Shown here piece after piece: positions 52,762 through 61,544 of a DNA stretch of 64,000 bases; the first letter of the stretch is position 1; every line of letters starts with the position of its first letter. The translations under genes and the position numbers were made by a program. The notes under the pieces are model-generated. The model had not been told where the DNA came from, made no database searches, and saw nothing but the letters and a program-made list of their open reading frames with translations. Location: contig NZ_JBKAHK010000003.1 in NCBI RefSeq assembly GCF_046298265.1, forward strand, positions 310,001 to 374,000, in the 5' to 3' direction. The stretch is from Gillisia xinjiangensis. Lineage in GTDB: Bacteria > Bacteroidota > Bacteroidia > Flavobacteriales > Flavobacteriaceae.

Positions 52762-53067
52762 TTATGATACTTTGGCGCTCATTTTTTCCTTTTTCTTTTT
52801 CAATTGCCTCGTCAAAGTACCAACGCACTCATCTACACACTCTTCAAATTTCCGACAGGTTTTTTTAACTATCACATCCCCACCCGGTATACTCAATAAA
52901 ATTTCGGTGACTTTATTCTCCTTTATACTTGTATTCTGAACTTTCAGAAAAACATCAGCATAAATAATTTTGTCGTAGTAATGCTCCAACTTATCCAATC
53001 TGCCCTGGACGAAATCGATTAATTTTTGATCTGCGTTAAAGTTTACTGATTGCACATTTACTTTCAT
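52762..53067 (-). CDS. hpf: Ribosome hibernation-promoting factor (short HPF/RaiA type)
   Basis: A 101-residue protein covering only the sigma-54-modulation/HPF N-terminal domain (VNFNADQKLIDFVQGRLDKLEHYYDKI...VTEILLSIPGGDVIVKKTCRKFEECVDECVGTLTRQLKKKKEK), without the long C-terminal dimerisation domain. It blocks the ribosomal decoding site in stationary phase. It follows xerC at a 33-base gap. Confidence 0.9.
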   Translation of the reverse strand: MKVNVQSVNFNADQKLIDFVQGRLDKLEHYYDKIIYADVFLKVQNTSIKENKVTEILLSIPGGDVIVKKTCRKFEECVDECVGTLTRQLKKKKEKMSAKVS

Positions 53068-53100
53068 CTCCTAAAAATTTAATTAAACATTAATTTAAAA

Positions 53101-53988
53101 TCACTTTTTATTTTGGCGGGGGTGGGCTTTTTCATAAACCTTACTTAATTCTGTAATACTATTATGAGTATAAACCTGTGTTGCCGCCAAACTGGAATGA
53201 CCTAACAACTCCTTTACTGCGTTTAAATTTGCACCCTGTCCTAAAAGATGTGTGGCAAATGAATGCCTTAAAATGTGAGGACTTTTTTTTACCTTTTTGG
53301 ATGCAAGACTAAAGTAATTATTAATAATCCTATAAACAAGATTTTCATATAATTTAACGCCGCGTTCTGTTATAAATAAATTAGGAGCTCCTTCCTTCAC
53401 CAATTCCTCCCGGTATTTAAGGTAAACCCCAAGAAGCGAAACTATTTCCGGAAGAAGCGGCACAAACCTTTCCTTGTTTCGTTTCCCAAGAACTTTCAGC
53501 ACATTATTCTTCAGGTCCAGATCCCGGACAGTAATTCCAATAAGTTCAGCCCTACGTATTCCTGTGGAGTAAAGCAATACTATAACAGAGAGGTCCCTTG
53601 AATTTTTGAAGCTGTTGGGGGAAATGGAGTTGATTACCTGCCCTACTTCATTTTCAGAAAAAGGGATCTGTATATTTTTTTTGATCTTTAAGGATTTATG
53701 TGTTGCAAGAGGAGTTGCCTCTATTTGACCTGTACGCAGAAGAAATTTATAATACGCTTTTAACGAGGAGATCTTACGGTTAACACTACGGTTGGTTAAA
53801 CCCAAATTAACCAGGGCTATGATCCAATTCCTGATTTGATTGTAGTGAATGTTTTTGAGATCTTCCTCCTTAAACTCTTCCTTTATGAAGATTTCAAAGG
53901 TGCCAAGATCTGCTTCATACGCTTTCACCGTATTTGGTGAATATTTTTTTTCAAGTAACAGGTAATCCAAAAATTGATTGATGGGCAT
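53101..53988 (-). CDS. xerC: Tyrosine recombinase XerC-like
   Basis: 295 residues from the ATG at 53988 (MPINQFLDYLLLEKKYSPNT); an extension to 54033 would read through a terminator hairpin. The N-terminal SAM-like domain (1-85) is followed by the catalytic domain with Arg in GIRRAELIG, HILRHSFATHL (His, Arg), the LLGHSSLAATQVYTH motif with His and the nucleophilic Tyr. With XerD it would resolve chromosome dimers at dif. Its position between rpsU and hpf is typical for Bacteroidota. Confidence 0.9.
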   Translation of the reverse strand: MPINQFLDYLLLEKKYSPNTVKAYEADLGTFEIFIKEEFKEEDLKNIHYNQIRNWIIALVNLGLTNRSVNRKISSLKAYYKFLLRTGQIEATPLATHKSLKIKKNIQIPFSENEVGQVINSISPNSFKNSRDLSVIVLLYSTGIRRAELIGITVRDLDLKNNVLKVLGKRNKERFVPLLPEIVSLLGVYLKYREELVKEGAPNLFITERGVKLYENLVYRIINNYFSLASKKVKKSPHILRHSFATHLLGQGANLNAVKELLGHSSLAATQVYTHNSITELSKVYEKAHPRQNKK

Positions 53989-54036
53989 AAAAAAACTGTT
54001 GGTAAACAAAGTTATAAAACTTTGACTTACCAACAG
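53989..54036 (-). terminator. Terminator hairpin abutting the xerC start codon
   Basis: On the minus strand CTGTTGGTAA pairs with TTACCAACAG and an inner CAAAGTT pairs with AACTTTG around a 4-base loop (17 bp in total). It is followed by T7 that runs directly into the xerC ATG. It should end the rpsU transcript, yet the leader of xerC is fully contained in it. Confidence 0.8.
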
Positions 54037-54171
54037 TGGTTTATTTAAATACCCTTGAAGCAGGGCTTCTTATTCTTAGTAATAAAACTTGCGAAATAAA
54101 GAAAACTTAAAATCTGTAATAACTTTTTGATCTACCTAAAATGGTTCGATAAAAAAATTTAAACAGTAAAT

Positions 54172-54366
54172 CTAAATTTCCTCCTGGTCTCTTAAATTCT
54201 GAATATATTCAGCTTTTTGGACCTGAGCCCTACGTACAACAGACGGTTTTGCGAATGCTTGCCTGCTTCTCAGCTGGCGCATTGTTCCGGTTCTATCAAA
54301 TTTTCTTTTAAAACGCTTCAGCGCTCTGTCGATATTTTCTCCGTCTTTAACTGGTATAATTAACAT
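54172..54366 (-). CDS. rpsU: 30S ribosomal protein S21
   Basis: A 64-residue basic protein, MLIIPVKDGENIDRALKRFK..., the standard bS21 start; upstream in-frame codons to 54411 read through the ribosome-binding site and are not used. In Bacteroidota bS21 is part of the pocket with bS6 and bS18 that hides the anti-Shine-Dalgarno of 16S rRNA. Unlike almost every other gene here, it carries a consensus AAAGGAGGTGA ribosome-binding site. Confidence 0.96.
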   Translation of the reverse strand: MLIIPVKDGENIDRALKRFKRKFDRTGTMRQLRSRQAFAKPSVVRRAQVQKAEYIQNLRDQEEI

Positions 54367-54369
54367 AGT

Positions 54370-54380
54370 GTCACCTCCTT
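54370..54380 (-). promoter_or_regulatory. Consensus Shine-Dalgarno of rpsU
   Basis: Minus-strand AAAGGAGGTGA, four bases before the rpsU ATG. Published work on Flavobacterium johnsoniae (bS21-dependent occlusion of the anti-Shine-Dalgarno) shows that rpsU is translated by ribosomes lacking bS21 through such a site, giving autoregulation. The sequence here fits that mechanism exactly. Confidence 0.9.
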
Positions 54381-54397
54381 TCATTAAAATTAAGGTG

Positions 54398-54427
54398 CAA
54401 ATATAATTCAATTGAAGGAACCTGCAA
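54398..54427 (-). promoter_or_regulatory. Promoter of rpsU
   Basis: On the minus strand TTG (54425-54427), a 19-base spacer and TATATTTG (54398-54405), a full match to the Bacteroidota consensus. The predicted start lies about 25 bases before the ATG, so the leader is little more than the Shine-Dalgarno. Confidence 0.75.
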
Positions 54428-54489
54428 CCTTTATTTAATTATTATTATTTATTTTATTTTTTTGATATTCAGAACTGTTGTAACTATCT

Positions 54490-54666
54490 GAAAATCTTCT
54501 TGTAATCCTTCTTATCGATTATCATTTTAGCGATAGAAAATTAAATTTTCACTAAATCCCGATTTAAAATCATTTCGCGGCCTGCTTATATTCCTTTTTA
54601 TCGATCACCATTTTAGTGGTAAAAAATAGAATTTTCGCTAAAATCCTGATCTCAATTTATCTTACT
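54490..54666 (-). pseudogene. Two decayed copies of the acyl-CoA dehydrogenase 3' end
   Basis: On the minus strand the gene's final codons, AKMVIDKKEYKKAR-stop, recur twice downstream: TTKMVIDKKEYKQAAK-stop (54573-54621) and IAKMIIDKKDYKKIFR-stop (54485-54535). The DNA blocks at 54676, 54582 and 54496 are spaced 94 and 86 bases apart, and the two extra copies share about 65 bases. They are remnants of duplicated or replaced gene tails and are not expressed on their own. Confidence 0.75.
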
Positions 54667-55824
54667 CTATCTTGCCTTCTTGTATTCCTTTTTATCGATC
54701 ACCATTTTAGCGATAATCTCCCTTAGGATTTCCGAAGTTCCACCGCCAATGGGGCCCAATCTGCTATCCCGAAGCATTCTCGCCATTGGATAGTCTTCAA
54801 TATACCCATAACCGCCTAAGAACTGAAGACAATTATAAATCACCTCATCTGCGATCTTGGTAGATAAAAGCTTAGACATACTGGCTTCTTTCACCACGTA
54901 AACCCCATCGATCATTCTTTTAACTATTGAATAATTGAATTCTTTACACATTTCAACTTCACTGGCCATTTCTGCAACAGAATGCCGTAGCGCCTGGAAT
55001 TGATCTATCGTCTTCCCAAAAGCCACGCGTTCCCCCATATAATTAATAGCATAATCCAGTGCGAATTCTGCGCGGGCATGTGCATTTATACCCATGATGA
55101 GTCGCTCCAGTGCGAAATGCTGCATGATATAGTTAAACCCAAGATTTTCCTCTCCCATCAGGTTTTCTGCGGGGATCTCAACATTATCAAAAGCGATTTC
55201 AGCTGTATCTGAAGCTCTCCAGCCTAATTTATTCAATTTTGTTGCAGAAATTCCCGGAGTATCCCGGTCGACAACAAAAATACTCATTCCTTTTCCTCCT
55301 TTTTCAGGAGCTGTTTTGGCCGCAACTATTAAATAATCTGAATAAATTCCGTTGGTGATAAAGGTCTTGGATCCATTAAGAATATAGACATCTCCTTTTT
55401 TAACAGCGGTACTTCGCATCCCTGCAACATCCGATCCTCCAAAAGGCTCCGTAATACAAAGACATCCTATTTTATCACCGGCAATACTTGGAGCCAGATA
55501 TTTTTCTTTAACCCTGTCATCTCCTTCCTTCAGCAAATGTGTCATTGCCAGGTAGGCATGAGCCCACATAGCTGCCGCAAATCCACCGGAATTAATCTTT
55601 TGTAATTCCTCTAAAAATATTGTGGTATAAAAAAGGTCCAGATCCAGTCCTCCGTATTGCTCCGGATAATTCAAACCGAAGTATCCCATATCTCCGAATT
55701 TTTTCCAGATAAAACGCTCTATAGTTCCTGTTTCCTCCCATTTTTCAATATGAGGAACAACTTCCTTCTGCAAAAATTCCTGGAAGCTTTTTCTGAAAAG
55801 TTCATGCTCTTCTGTAAAATACAT
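54667..55824 (-). CDS. Acyl-CoA dehydrogenase family protein
   Basis: A 385-residue flavoenzyme of normal length. FAD-binding motifs are CITEPFGGSDVAGMRSTA and TFITNGIYSDYLIVAAKT, with GWRASDTAEIAFDNVEIPAENLMG and the C-terminal QFLGGYGYIEDYPMARMLRDSR...IGGGTSEILREI. Where short/medium-chain enzymes have the catalytic Glu (YEGT), this protein has GGGT, as in long-chain and isovaleryl-CoA dehydrogenases whose Glu is in the central helix; HARAEFALDYA (about 247) is the likely place. It oxidises a fatty or branched acyl-CoA. Confidence 0.9.
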   Translation of the reverse strand: MYFTEEHELFRKSFQEFLQKEVVPHIEKWEETGTIERFIWKKFGDMGYFGLNYPEQYGGLDLDLFYTTIFLEELQKINSGGFAAAMWAHAYLAMTHLLKEGDDRVKEKYLAPSIAGDKIGCLCITEPFGGSDVAGMRSTAVKKGDVYILNGSKTFITNGIYSDYLIVAAKTAPEKGGKGMSIFVVDRDTPGISATKLNKLGWRASDTAEIAFDNVEIPAENLMGEENLGFNYIMQHFALERLIMGINAHARAEFALDYAINYMGERVAFGKTIDQFQALRHSVAEMASEVEMCKEFNYSIVKRMIDGVYVVKEASMSKLLSTKIADEVIYNCLQFLGGYGYIEDYPMARMLRDSRLGPIGGGTSEILREIIAKMVIDKKEYKKAR

Positions 55825-55978
55825 ATTCTTTAAAATTTAATACTTAATACAAGACTGGTTTTTAAATAAAGACAAGTGAATCCTGCCCGGAAGACTCCTG
55901 TTCCATAAAAAAGATCAGGATTTTTAGAATGATTTAGCCAGGATTAATTTAGCTTTTAACCAGCCAATTTAAAAATCT

Positions 55979-56857
55979 TTATTTTACGGACAAATATAAT
56001 GCAATTCGGTCTATTTTTTCTGAAGGAAAGTCCTTAATTTTTGCCAATTCTTCAAAATTATAGATTTTTTCGTTCAACAATCTATAATTAATTATTTCCC
56101 TGGCTAATTCATATCCAATATATGGAACAGCTGCTAGCTCAAGAACGGTCGCTTCATTAATATCATAAACGGTATGAGAAGGAATTGTAAGAACCGTAAA
56201 CTGACTTTGGAGTTCCGCCCGAACTTCATAATTAAGCCCGTAGATATCTTTAAGCTGAATATCATCCAGAAAACCGCCAATTTTATTCCTGTAATTAATA
56301 ATCCTTCCAGCCAACACCTCTCCAACTCCATAAATACCGGTTAAATCTTTGAGGGTAGCCAGATTGATATCCTTTTTGTTCTTAGGGTGGATTTTATCCG
56401 GGGCAGGTTTTCTTTCTGAAGATGAGGATTTTTCTAAAGTTACCCAATCCGGGAATTTGAAATAGGGTGAGATTTCATTGAGAAGAGAATCGGAAATACC
56501 TGTTACCTTCTGAAAGTCTTCAGCAGAATTCACCCACTTCTCCTCTGCCCTGAAAAAATGTAGCTTATCGATCTCCTCAGGAGTCATTCCCAGGGTATAT
56601 CCTTTATAATCTGTAATAAAATTCGGGTTAAAAGGAAAGATTTCGGCTACAAAATTTTGTTCTTCAGAAGCTTTAATAGAATCGATTGTTTTCTGAAACC
56701 CAGAAAGCTCTTTCTCATGGGTCATAGATCTCTTTTCCGTGGGAGTAAAATCTACAAAGAAATAAACCAACTGAAGGATTATAATGATGAGCACAAATAA
56801 AAAAATCCCATTTCGCTCACTTCTTGTGAAAACAAAATGGGATTTTAAATTTCTCAT
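55979..56857 (-). CDS. ComEA-like helix-hairpin-helix protein
   Basis: 292 residues from the ATG at 56857 (MRNLKSHFVFTRSERNGIFL). A longer frame to 56938 overlaps the upstream transporter and is not used. A transmembrane helix (about 18-36) anchors a domain with at least three helix-hairpin-helix motifs: GMTPEEIDKLHFFRAEEKWVN, INLATLKDLTGIYGVGEVLAGRIINYR and INEATVLELAAVPYIGYELAREIINYR. Related proteins bind DNA during uptake, but many Bacteroidota members have no proven role. It starts 13 bases after the AGCS transporter gene. Confidence 0.83.
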   Translation of the reverse strand: MRNLKSHFVFTRSERNGIFLFVLIIIILQLVYFFVDFTPTEKRSMTHEKELSGFQKTIDSIKASEEQNFVAEIFPFNPNFITDYKGYTLGMTPEEIDKLHFFRAEEKWVNSAEDFQKVTGISDSLLNEISPYFKFPDWVTLEKSSSSERKPAPDKIHPKNKKDINLATLKDLTGIYGVGEVLAGRIINYRNKIGGFLDDIQLKDIYGLNYEVRAELQSQFTVLTIPSHTVYDINEATVLELAAVPYIGYELAREIINYRLLNEKIYNFEELAKIKDFPSEKIDRIALYLSVK

Positions 56858-56870
56858 CAGTTCTAATTCA

Positions 56871-58949
56871 TTAAGAGGCCTTAGCTTTTTCCGGGGATTT
56901 ATAGAGTTCGCCGGCTTTAAGCTTCTTAACGTAATCACGAAGATCTTTCTTCACTTCTCCGGACATTATATATAAACCAATAATGTTAGGAAAAGACATC
57001 GCCAGGATCATCATATCTGAAAAATCCAGTACAGCACCAAGGCTTACTGAGGCTCCTACAACTACAAACACAAGGAACAATACTTTATAAACAATTTCAC
57101 TTTTTATGCTTTTCCCAAACAGGTATGTCCAGGCCCGCATTCCGTAATAAGACCAGGAAATCATGGTAGAGAATGCAAATAAGAATACTGCAGCTGCCAG
57201 AACATACGGGAACCAGGAGATTACGCTTCCAAAAGCATCTGATGTTAACTGCGCTCCGGCTATTCCCACCACTTCATGTTTTCCTGTAAAGATCAACACC
57301 AAAGCAGTAAGCGTACAAACCACAACGGTATCTATAAAAGGTTCCAAAAGAGCCACAAAACCTTCAGAGGGTGGATGGTTCGTTTTTGCCGCACTATGCG
57401 CAATCGCTGCCGATCCTACTCCTGCTTCATTCGAGAATGCCGCACGCTGGAAACCTACGATCAATACCCCAATAATTCCACCTTTTAAGGCACTTGGACT
57501 AAAAGCTCCATCTATTATTGCAGTAAATGCAGGCCCAATATTCTCTATGTTTATTCCAATTACGGTTAAACATCCAAGGATATAAACTCCGGCCATTACA
57601 GGCACAATTTTCCCTGTAACCTTTGCAATACTGCTAATTCCTCCAATGATAACAACTCCAACCAATAAAGCTGTTACTACACCAAACCAGAAGCCATTTC
57701 CTACTAGGAACGGAAACATACCTTCAAGTTGTTCAAAAGATTGGTTTGCCTGGAACATATTTCCACCTCCAAAAGAAGCTCCAATTGCCAGAACCGCAAA
57801 CATAGCGGCAAGCACTTTTCCAAGGCCTTTTTTATTGCGTTTTTCAAGTCCGTATCTTAAATAATTCATCGGACCACCAAAAACACGACCTTCACTATTA
57901 ATAAATCTATATTTTACACCAAGGGTACATTCCACAAATTTTGAAGACATCCCCAACAATCCGGCAAGGATCATCCAGAAGGTAGCTCCTGCACCTCCCA
58001 GTGAAATAGCCACAGCAACCCCTGCTATATTCCCTAAACCTACAGTTCCGGAAACAGCCGTTGCCAATGCCTGAAAATGCGTAACCTGTCCGGGTGCATT
58101 AGGATCATCATATTTACCCCTGGCAAGATCCAGGGAATGCCTGAATCCTTTAATGTTGATAAAGCCCATTCTTAGGGTGAAAAATAAAGCTCCAAACAAT
58201 AACCAAACTACAATAAAAGGAATATTCTTAGTTACTGGGTCCCCGTTAGGATGAAGCAAAGGGATGTCCTCCTCGTATTCTATTTGAGCAAGATTATGAG
58301 CTCCTTGTTCTATAACGTGTTTTTTATTTTCAGAATTGTATATCACCTTTCCTTCATCAACCAAATAACGGAGTGTTCCTGCGGCATTTGCCACCACGGT
58401 AATATCCTCTCCTTTATCTGAAGATACTATTGCTATTTCCTCCCCTTCATCTACAGAGGTACCTTCAGGCTTCAACCATTGTTTCAAAATAAACCTGTCT
58501 TCAACAGAAGCTGTCCAGCCGGTGACCGGAACATTTTTAAGATCTGCATAACTAACGGGATCATAAATCCCAATTGCAGAAAACAAATCCCAGAAAAGAA
58601 CCTTTTCAATACTGGCCACAAGCGGAATGAAAGTACCGTTAAAATGTTCAGTAATGGCTTCGGCTTTAATGGTATAGGATCTTGTAATGGATGTACCGGC
58701 AGCATCAGAAATAATTACCGTATTGGCAATACCTTCTGCTAATCCTTCAGATCGTTGGGAAGATAATGGCGTATCTTGGTTATCCCACTTATAGGTATAA
58801 GGCGGAGTACCCCCGGTAACCTCTAGATCTATAAAACCGTCATTAATTAATTTGGATGGATTTCCAACTTTTGCCTCTACCTCAAGTTCCTGAGCAAATA
58901 AGGAAAACATGGAAAAGAATAAAAGCGATGAAAGTAAGTACTTTCTCAT
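56871..58949 (-). CDS. AGCS-family sodium/amino acid symporter with extra N-terminal domains
   Basis: A 692-residue protein, much longer than the usual 450-480. Residues 1-20 are a signal peptide. Residues 21-100 form an SprB/PKD-like beta domain (GGTPPYTYKWDNQDTP). Residues about 153-205 look like a biotinyl/lipoyl domain, with Lys179 in VSSDKGEDI at the modified-lysine position. From about 243 onwards is the AGCS transporter (SGTVGLGNIAGVAVAISLGG). It should import alanine or glycine with Na+. The function of the extracytoplasmic extension is unknown. Confidence 0.87.
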   Translation of the reverse strand: MRKYLLSSLLFFSMFSLFAQELEVEAKVGNPSKLINDGFIDLEVTGGTPPYTYKWDNQDTPLSSQRSEGLAEGIANTVIISDAAGTSITRSYTIKAEAITEHFNGTFIPLVASIEKVLFWDLFSAIGIYDPVSYADLKNVPVTGWTASVEDRFILKQWLKPEGTSVDEGEEIAIVSSDKGEDITVVANAAGTLRYLVDEGKVIYNSENKKHVIEQGAHNLAQIEYEEDIPLLHPNGDPVTKNIPFIVVWLLFGALFFTLRMGFINIKGFRHSLDLARGKYDDPNAPGQVTHFQALATAVSGTVGLGNIAGVAVAISLGGAGATFWMILAGLLGMSSKFVECTLGVKYRFINSEGRVFGGPMNYLRYGLEKRNKKGLGKVLAAMFAVLAIGASFGGGNMFQANQSFEQLEGMFPFLVGNGFWFGVVTALLVGVVIIGGISSIAKVTGKIVPVMAGVYILGCLTVIGINIENIGPAFTAIIDGAFSPSALKGGIIGVLIVGFQRAAFSNEAGVGSAAIAHSAAKTNHPPSEGFVALLEPFIDTVVVCTLTALVLIFTGKHEVVGIAGAQLTSDAFGSVISWFPYVLAAAVFLFAFSTMISWSYYGMRAWTYLFGKSIKSEIVYKVLFLVFVVVGASVSLGAVLDFSDMMILAMSFPNIIGLYIMSGEVKKDLRDYVKKLKAGELYKSPEKAKAS

Positions 58950-59162
58950 AAAGATTTATTAATTGTTAATTAAGGTTGTTTTTACAGCGTAGCAAGTTGC
59001 TAAAAAAATAGCCTTTTTCAAATTTTTACAAGTTAAAATGTAAATGATTTGTTAATTTAAATAATAACTCAGATTCTGATTCACAAATAACTTTCAGATA
59101 AATCACAGTGAATCCAACAACAATTGAAATGCAATTAATTGAAATACAGAATCATAACACAC

Positions 59163-59393
59163 TTACAAGTCAAAAACCGAAGTTCGCTTTGTATAGATGA
59201 GATCCTTTATTTTTAACCAGAAAGCCAGGGTCAAATAGATGGCAAATCCAAATCCCATTGTGGCAAATGATAAGTAGATGAAGAATAAACGTATGCTTTT
59301 GGCTCTAATACCAATCTTATCTGCCAACCTGGAAGACACATAGAAGCCATTTCGTTCAAAATAATGACGGATAGAATAAATAAATTTAAGCAT
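59163..59393 (-). CDS. Small PspC-domain membrane protein
   Basis: A 76-residue protein. RNGFYVSSRLADKIGIRAKSIRLFFIYLSFATMGFGFAIYLTLAFWLK follows the PspC pattern (short amphipathic start, then one long hydrophobic segment). PspC proteins sense or stabilise the inner membrane under stress. It follows the DUF2851 gene by 16 bases and is probably co-transcribed. Confidence 0.75.
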   Translation of the reverse strand: MLKFIYSIRHYFERNGFYVSSRLADKIGIRAKSIRLFFIYLSFATMGFGFAIYLTLAFWLKIKDLIYTKRTSVFDL

Positions 59394-59409
59394 AGCACAA
59401 ATATAAGAA

Positions 59410-60693
59410 TTACCTAAAGCCCTGAATTAATTTTATTCCTAAATTACAATCCAAACATAGATTTTTATCACAATATTGAGATTTTAAATGAAGTAATGCC
59501 TGGGACTGCAACGCATTTATGGAAGTGTTCTCTCTTAATTTATTAAATTTTGCTGTTATCCCGTTCTTTTCTGAAATTATCTCTTCCATTAATTCCAGTA
59601 CATCCTCACTCGCTCCTGCTCCTGTTTTTTTTGAATAACAAAATTTTAAAGGAATCAAGGTATTTATAATCAATAGATCCCTAAAAAATTTTGTGAGGAA
59701 TTTTCTCTTTGAAGGGTGGGGTTTATCAAAGGAATAATGGGTTTTCCAATAATCAGAAGTTTCTATTTCAAAGATTTCATAGAGTTGATATTTGTCTTTT
59801 GCTGATATTATCTTTGAAAAAAGATGCGGCACCTTATGATATAAACCAGCCAGCTGTGAGAGCCTGATATTGGGAAAATTATCGGGTCTTAATCTGAAAA
59901 ATTTTACCCTTTCCACATACTCATTTTCCAAACTATATTTATGTTTAAGAAATTCATACTCTTTCTTAAATTTGCGGTATTGAATATCCTCTATGCGTTC
60001 TTCCAGTAAGCCAGACTGTCCTAAAAAAAGCGCTTCCAATGCAAGTTGGGAATTCTGGTTTTTCTGAATAATTTTAAAATCAATGCTTTGTGCCATATTT
60101 AAAAAAGCCCCGCCATTAACATTAAGGCCAAAGTTTCTTGCAAGCAATTTAAACAATACTTCTTCCCAGTTATTTCCCGAATTCCTCAAGAGTTCCAGGA
60201 TGATTTCCGATTTATCCTGCAGGCGTTCAAAGTACATTCGCTCCAGCCAGTTGTTCATTTCAAAACCATCAAATTTATGAAAATCCCTTTCACAGTTAAT
60301 CCATTTATCGTTGGGGGCAATTAATAATTTCCTGTAATTTTGAAGTGTGTTTTCCGGGATCAAATCCTGCAATTCCAGCGTTGGAATAGGGGAATTATCT
60401 TTTCTGAATATTTCCACATCATCCTTCCAAACCACGTGAAGTATAACATTGTCATAATTAGGATCGGTTTCGTGATTATGAACATACCAATCTGAAGATT
60501 TTAAATGAATCTCTACATTTCCTGCCCACAACTGCCCCCCAATATCCATCTTTGCATTAAAAAAATCGGGGCCGGAATTAAGATTTGGAGTTCCGGTACT
60601 TATGATGGTTACCGGCAAATTGGAAACTGTTTTGGCACTGCCAAAATCAAATTTCTTAAAGCGCCAGATATAATGTAGAAAATCTTCCTGCAT
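59410..60693 (-). CDS. DUF2851-family protein
   Basis: A 427-residue soluble protein. The N-terminal WRFKKFDFGSAKT...GTPNLNSGPDFFNAKMDIGGQLWAGNVEIHLKSSDWYVHNH segment is the DUF2851 signature; its DxGPDF...GxVEIH pattern resembles a nuclease-like fold, but I see no proven catalytic assignment. Two cysteine pairs near the C-terminus (CDKNLCLDC) may bind metal. Function unknown. Confidence 0.85.
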   Translation of the reverse strand: MQEDFLHYIWRFKKFDFGSAKTVSNLPVTIISTGTPNLNSGPDFFNAKMDIGGQLWAGNVEIHLKSSDWYVHNHETDPNYDNVILHVVWKDDVEIFRKDNSPIPTLELQDLIPENTLQNYRKLLIAPNDKWINCERDFHKFDGFEMNNWLERMYFERLQDKSEIILELLRNSGNNWEEVLFKLLARNFGLNVNGGAFLNMAQSIDFKIIQKNQNSQLALEALFLGQSGLLEERIEDIQYRKFKKEYEFLKHKYSLENEYVERVKFFRLRPDNFPNIRLSQLAGLYHKVPHLFSKIISAKDKYQLYEIFEIETSDYWKTHYSFDKPHPSKRKFLTKFFRDLLIINTLIPLKFCYSKKTGAGASEDVLELMEEIISEKNGITAKFNKLRENTSINALQSQALLHLKSQYCDKNLCLDCNLGIKLIQGFR

Positions 60694-60773
60694 TAACTAA
60701 AAATAAACCTTTTTAGTTAATAAACTGACTAATAATTTATTACGATTTAAAAATCCCCTGAAAAATTCCGGTT

Positions 60774-61466
60774 TTACTTTTCTGGAAGTTGCTTCGCTAC
60801 ATCCTCAATTATCAAATCTACCCAATACCTGTACATAAGTCCGCTGGGATGAAGGCTATCCCCTGCGGTTAGTTCAGGATTGTTTTTAGCTTCCCTGGAG
60901 ATAGGAGTAATATTATAAAAAGCTACATTATAAGCTTCGGCAACTTTTCTAAAAACAGCATTAAAAGCATTGATTTCCCTACCTATAACCTCCGAGTTTT
61001 CTTCCCCGAAAGGTGTGGCTCCATAATCTGGGATACTCACTGCAAAAACCCCTTTTTCACGGGTTCGGGAATGATTGATCGCTTTTCTGAAAAGTTCATT
61101 TAATTCGGCTTCATATTCTGAAATACTTTTGCTCTGATATTGGTTATTTACTCCTATTAAAATTGAAACAAGATCAAAGTCCTGCTGCACATTGAGATTG
61201 GTTTCCATGGCATCCAAAAGATTCCCGGTGGTCCAGCCTGTTTTTGCTATTATTTTTGGTGCCGCCATTTTATAGCCAAGTGCTCGCAGCATTTCAGCAA
61301 GCTGGACCGGCCAACGTTGTTCTACAGGTAAACTTTCACCTATGGTATAGGAATCCCCTAAAGCGAGATAGCTGAAATCTGCATCATTGGAATTAACTAT
61401 TTCTGAAGTGGAATTGCATCCCGTTAAAGTTCCAATAAGGATTAATAGAAATAGTAATTTTTTCAT
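60774..61466 (-). CDS. SGNH/GDSL-hydrolase lipoprotein
   Basis: 230 residues from the ATG at 61466 (MKKLLFLLILIGTLTGCNST), with a lipobox LTGC (Cys17). The block I GDS is in LALGDSYTIGE, with GWTTGNL, block III GVNNQY and the C-terminal SLHPSG containing the Asp-x-x-His-like pair (SLHP). Relatives are acyl-esterases or acetyl-xylan or peptidoglycan esterases; substrate unknown. It diverges from the 187-residue secreted protein gene. Confidence 0.88.
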   Translation of the reverse strand: MKKLLFLLILIGTLTGCNSTSEIVNSNDADFSYLALGDSYTIGESLPVEQRWPVQLAEMLRALGYKMAAPKIIAKTGWTTGNLLDAMETNLNVQQDFDLVSILIGVNNQYQSKSISEYEAELNELFRKAINHSRTREKGVFAVSIPDYGATPFGEENSEVIGREINAFNAVFRKVAEAYNVAFYNITPISREAKNNPELTAGDSLHPSGLMYRYWVDLIIEDVAKQLPEK

Positions 61467-61544
61467 AAAAATGACTTTTGTTTTCAAATTAACGTATTTT
61501 AGTCCATCTGAAAACAATTTTACAATAATCTTAGAAATACCACC

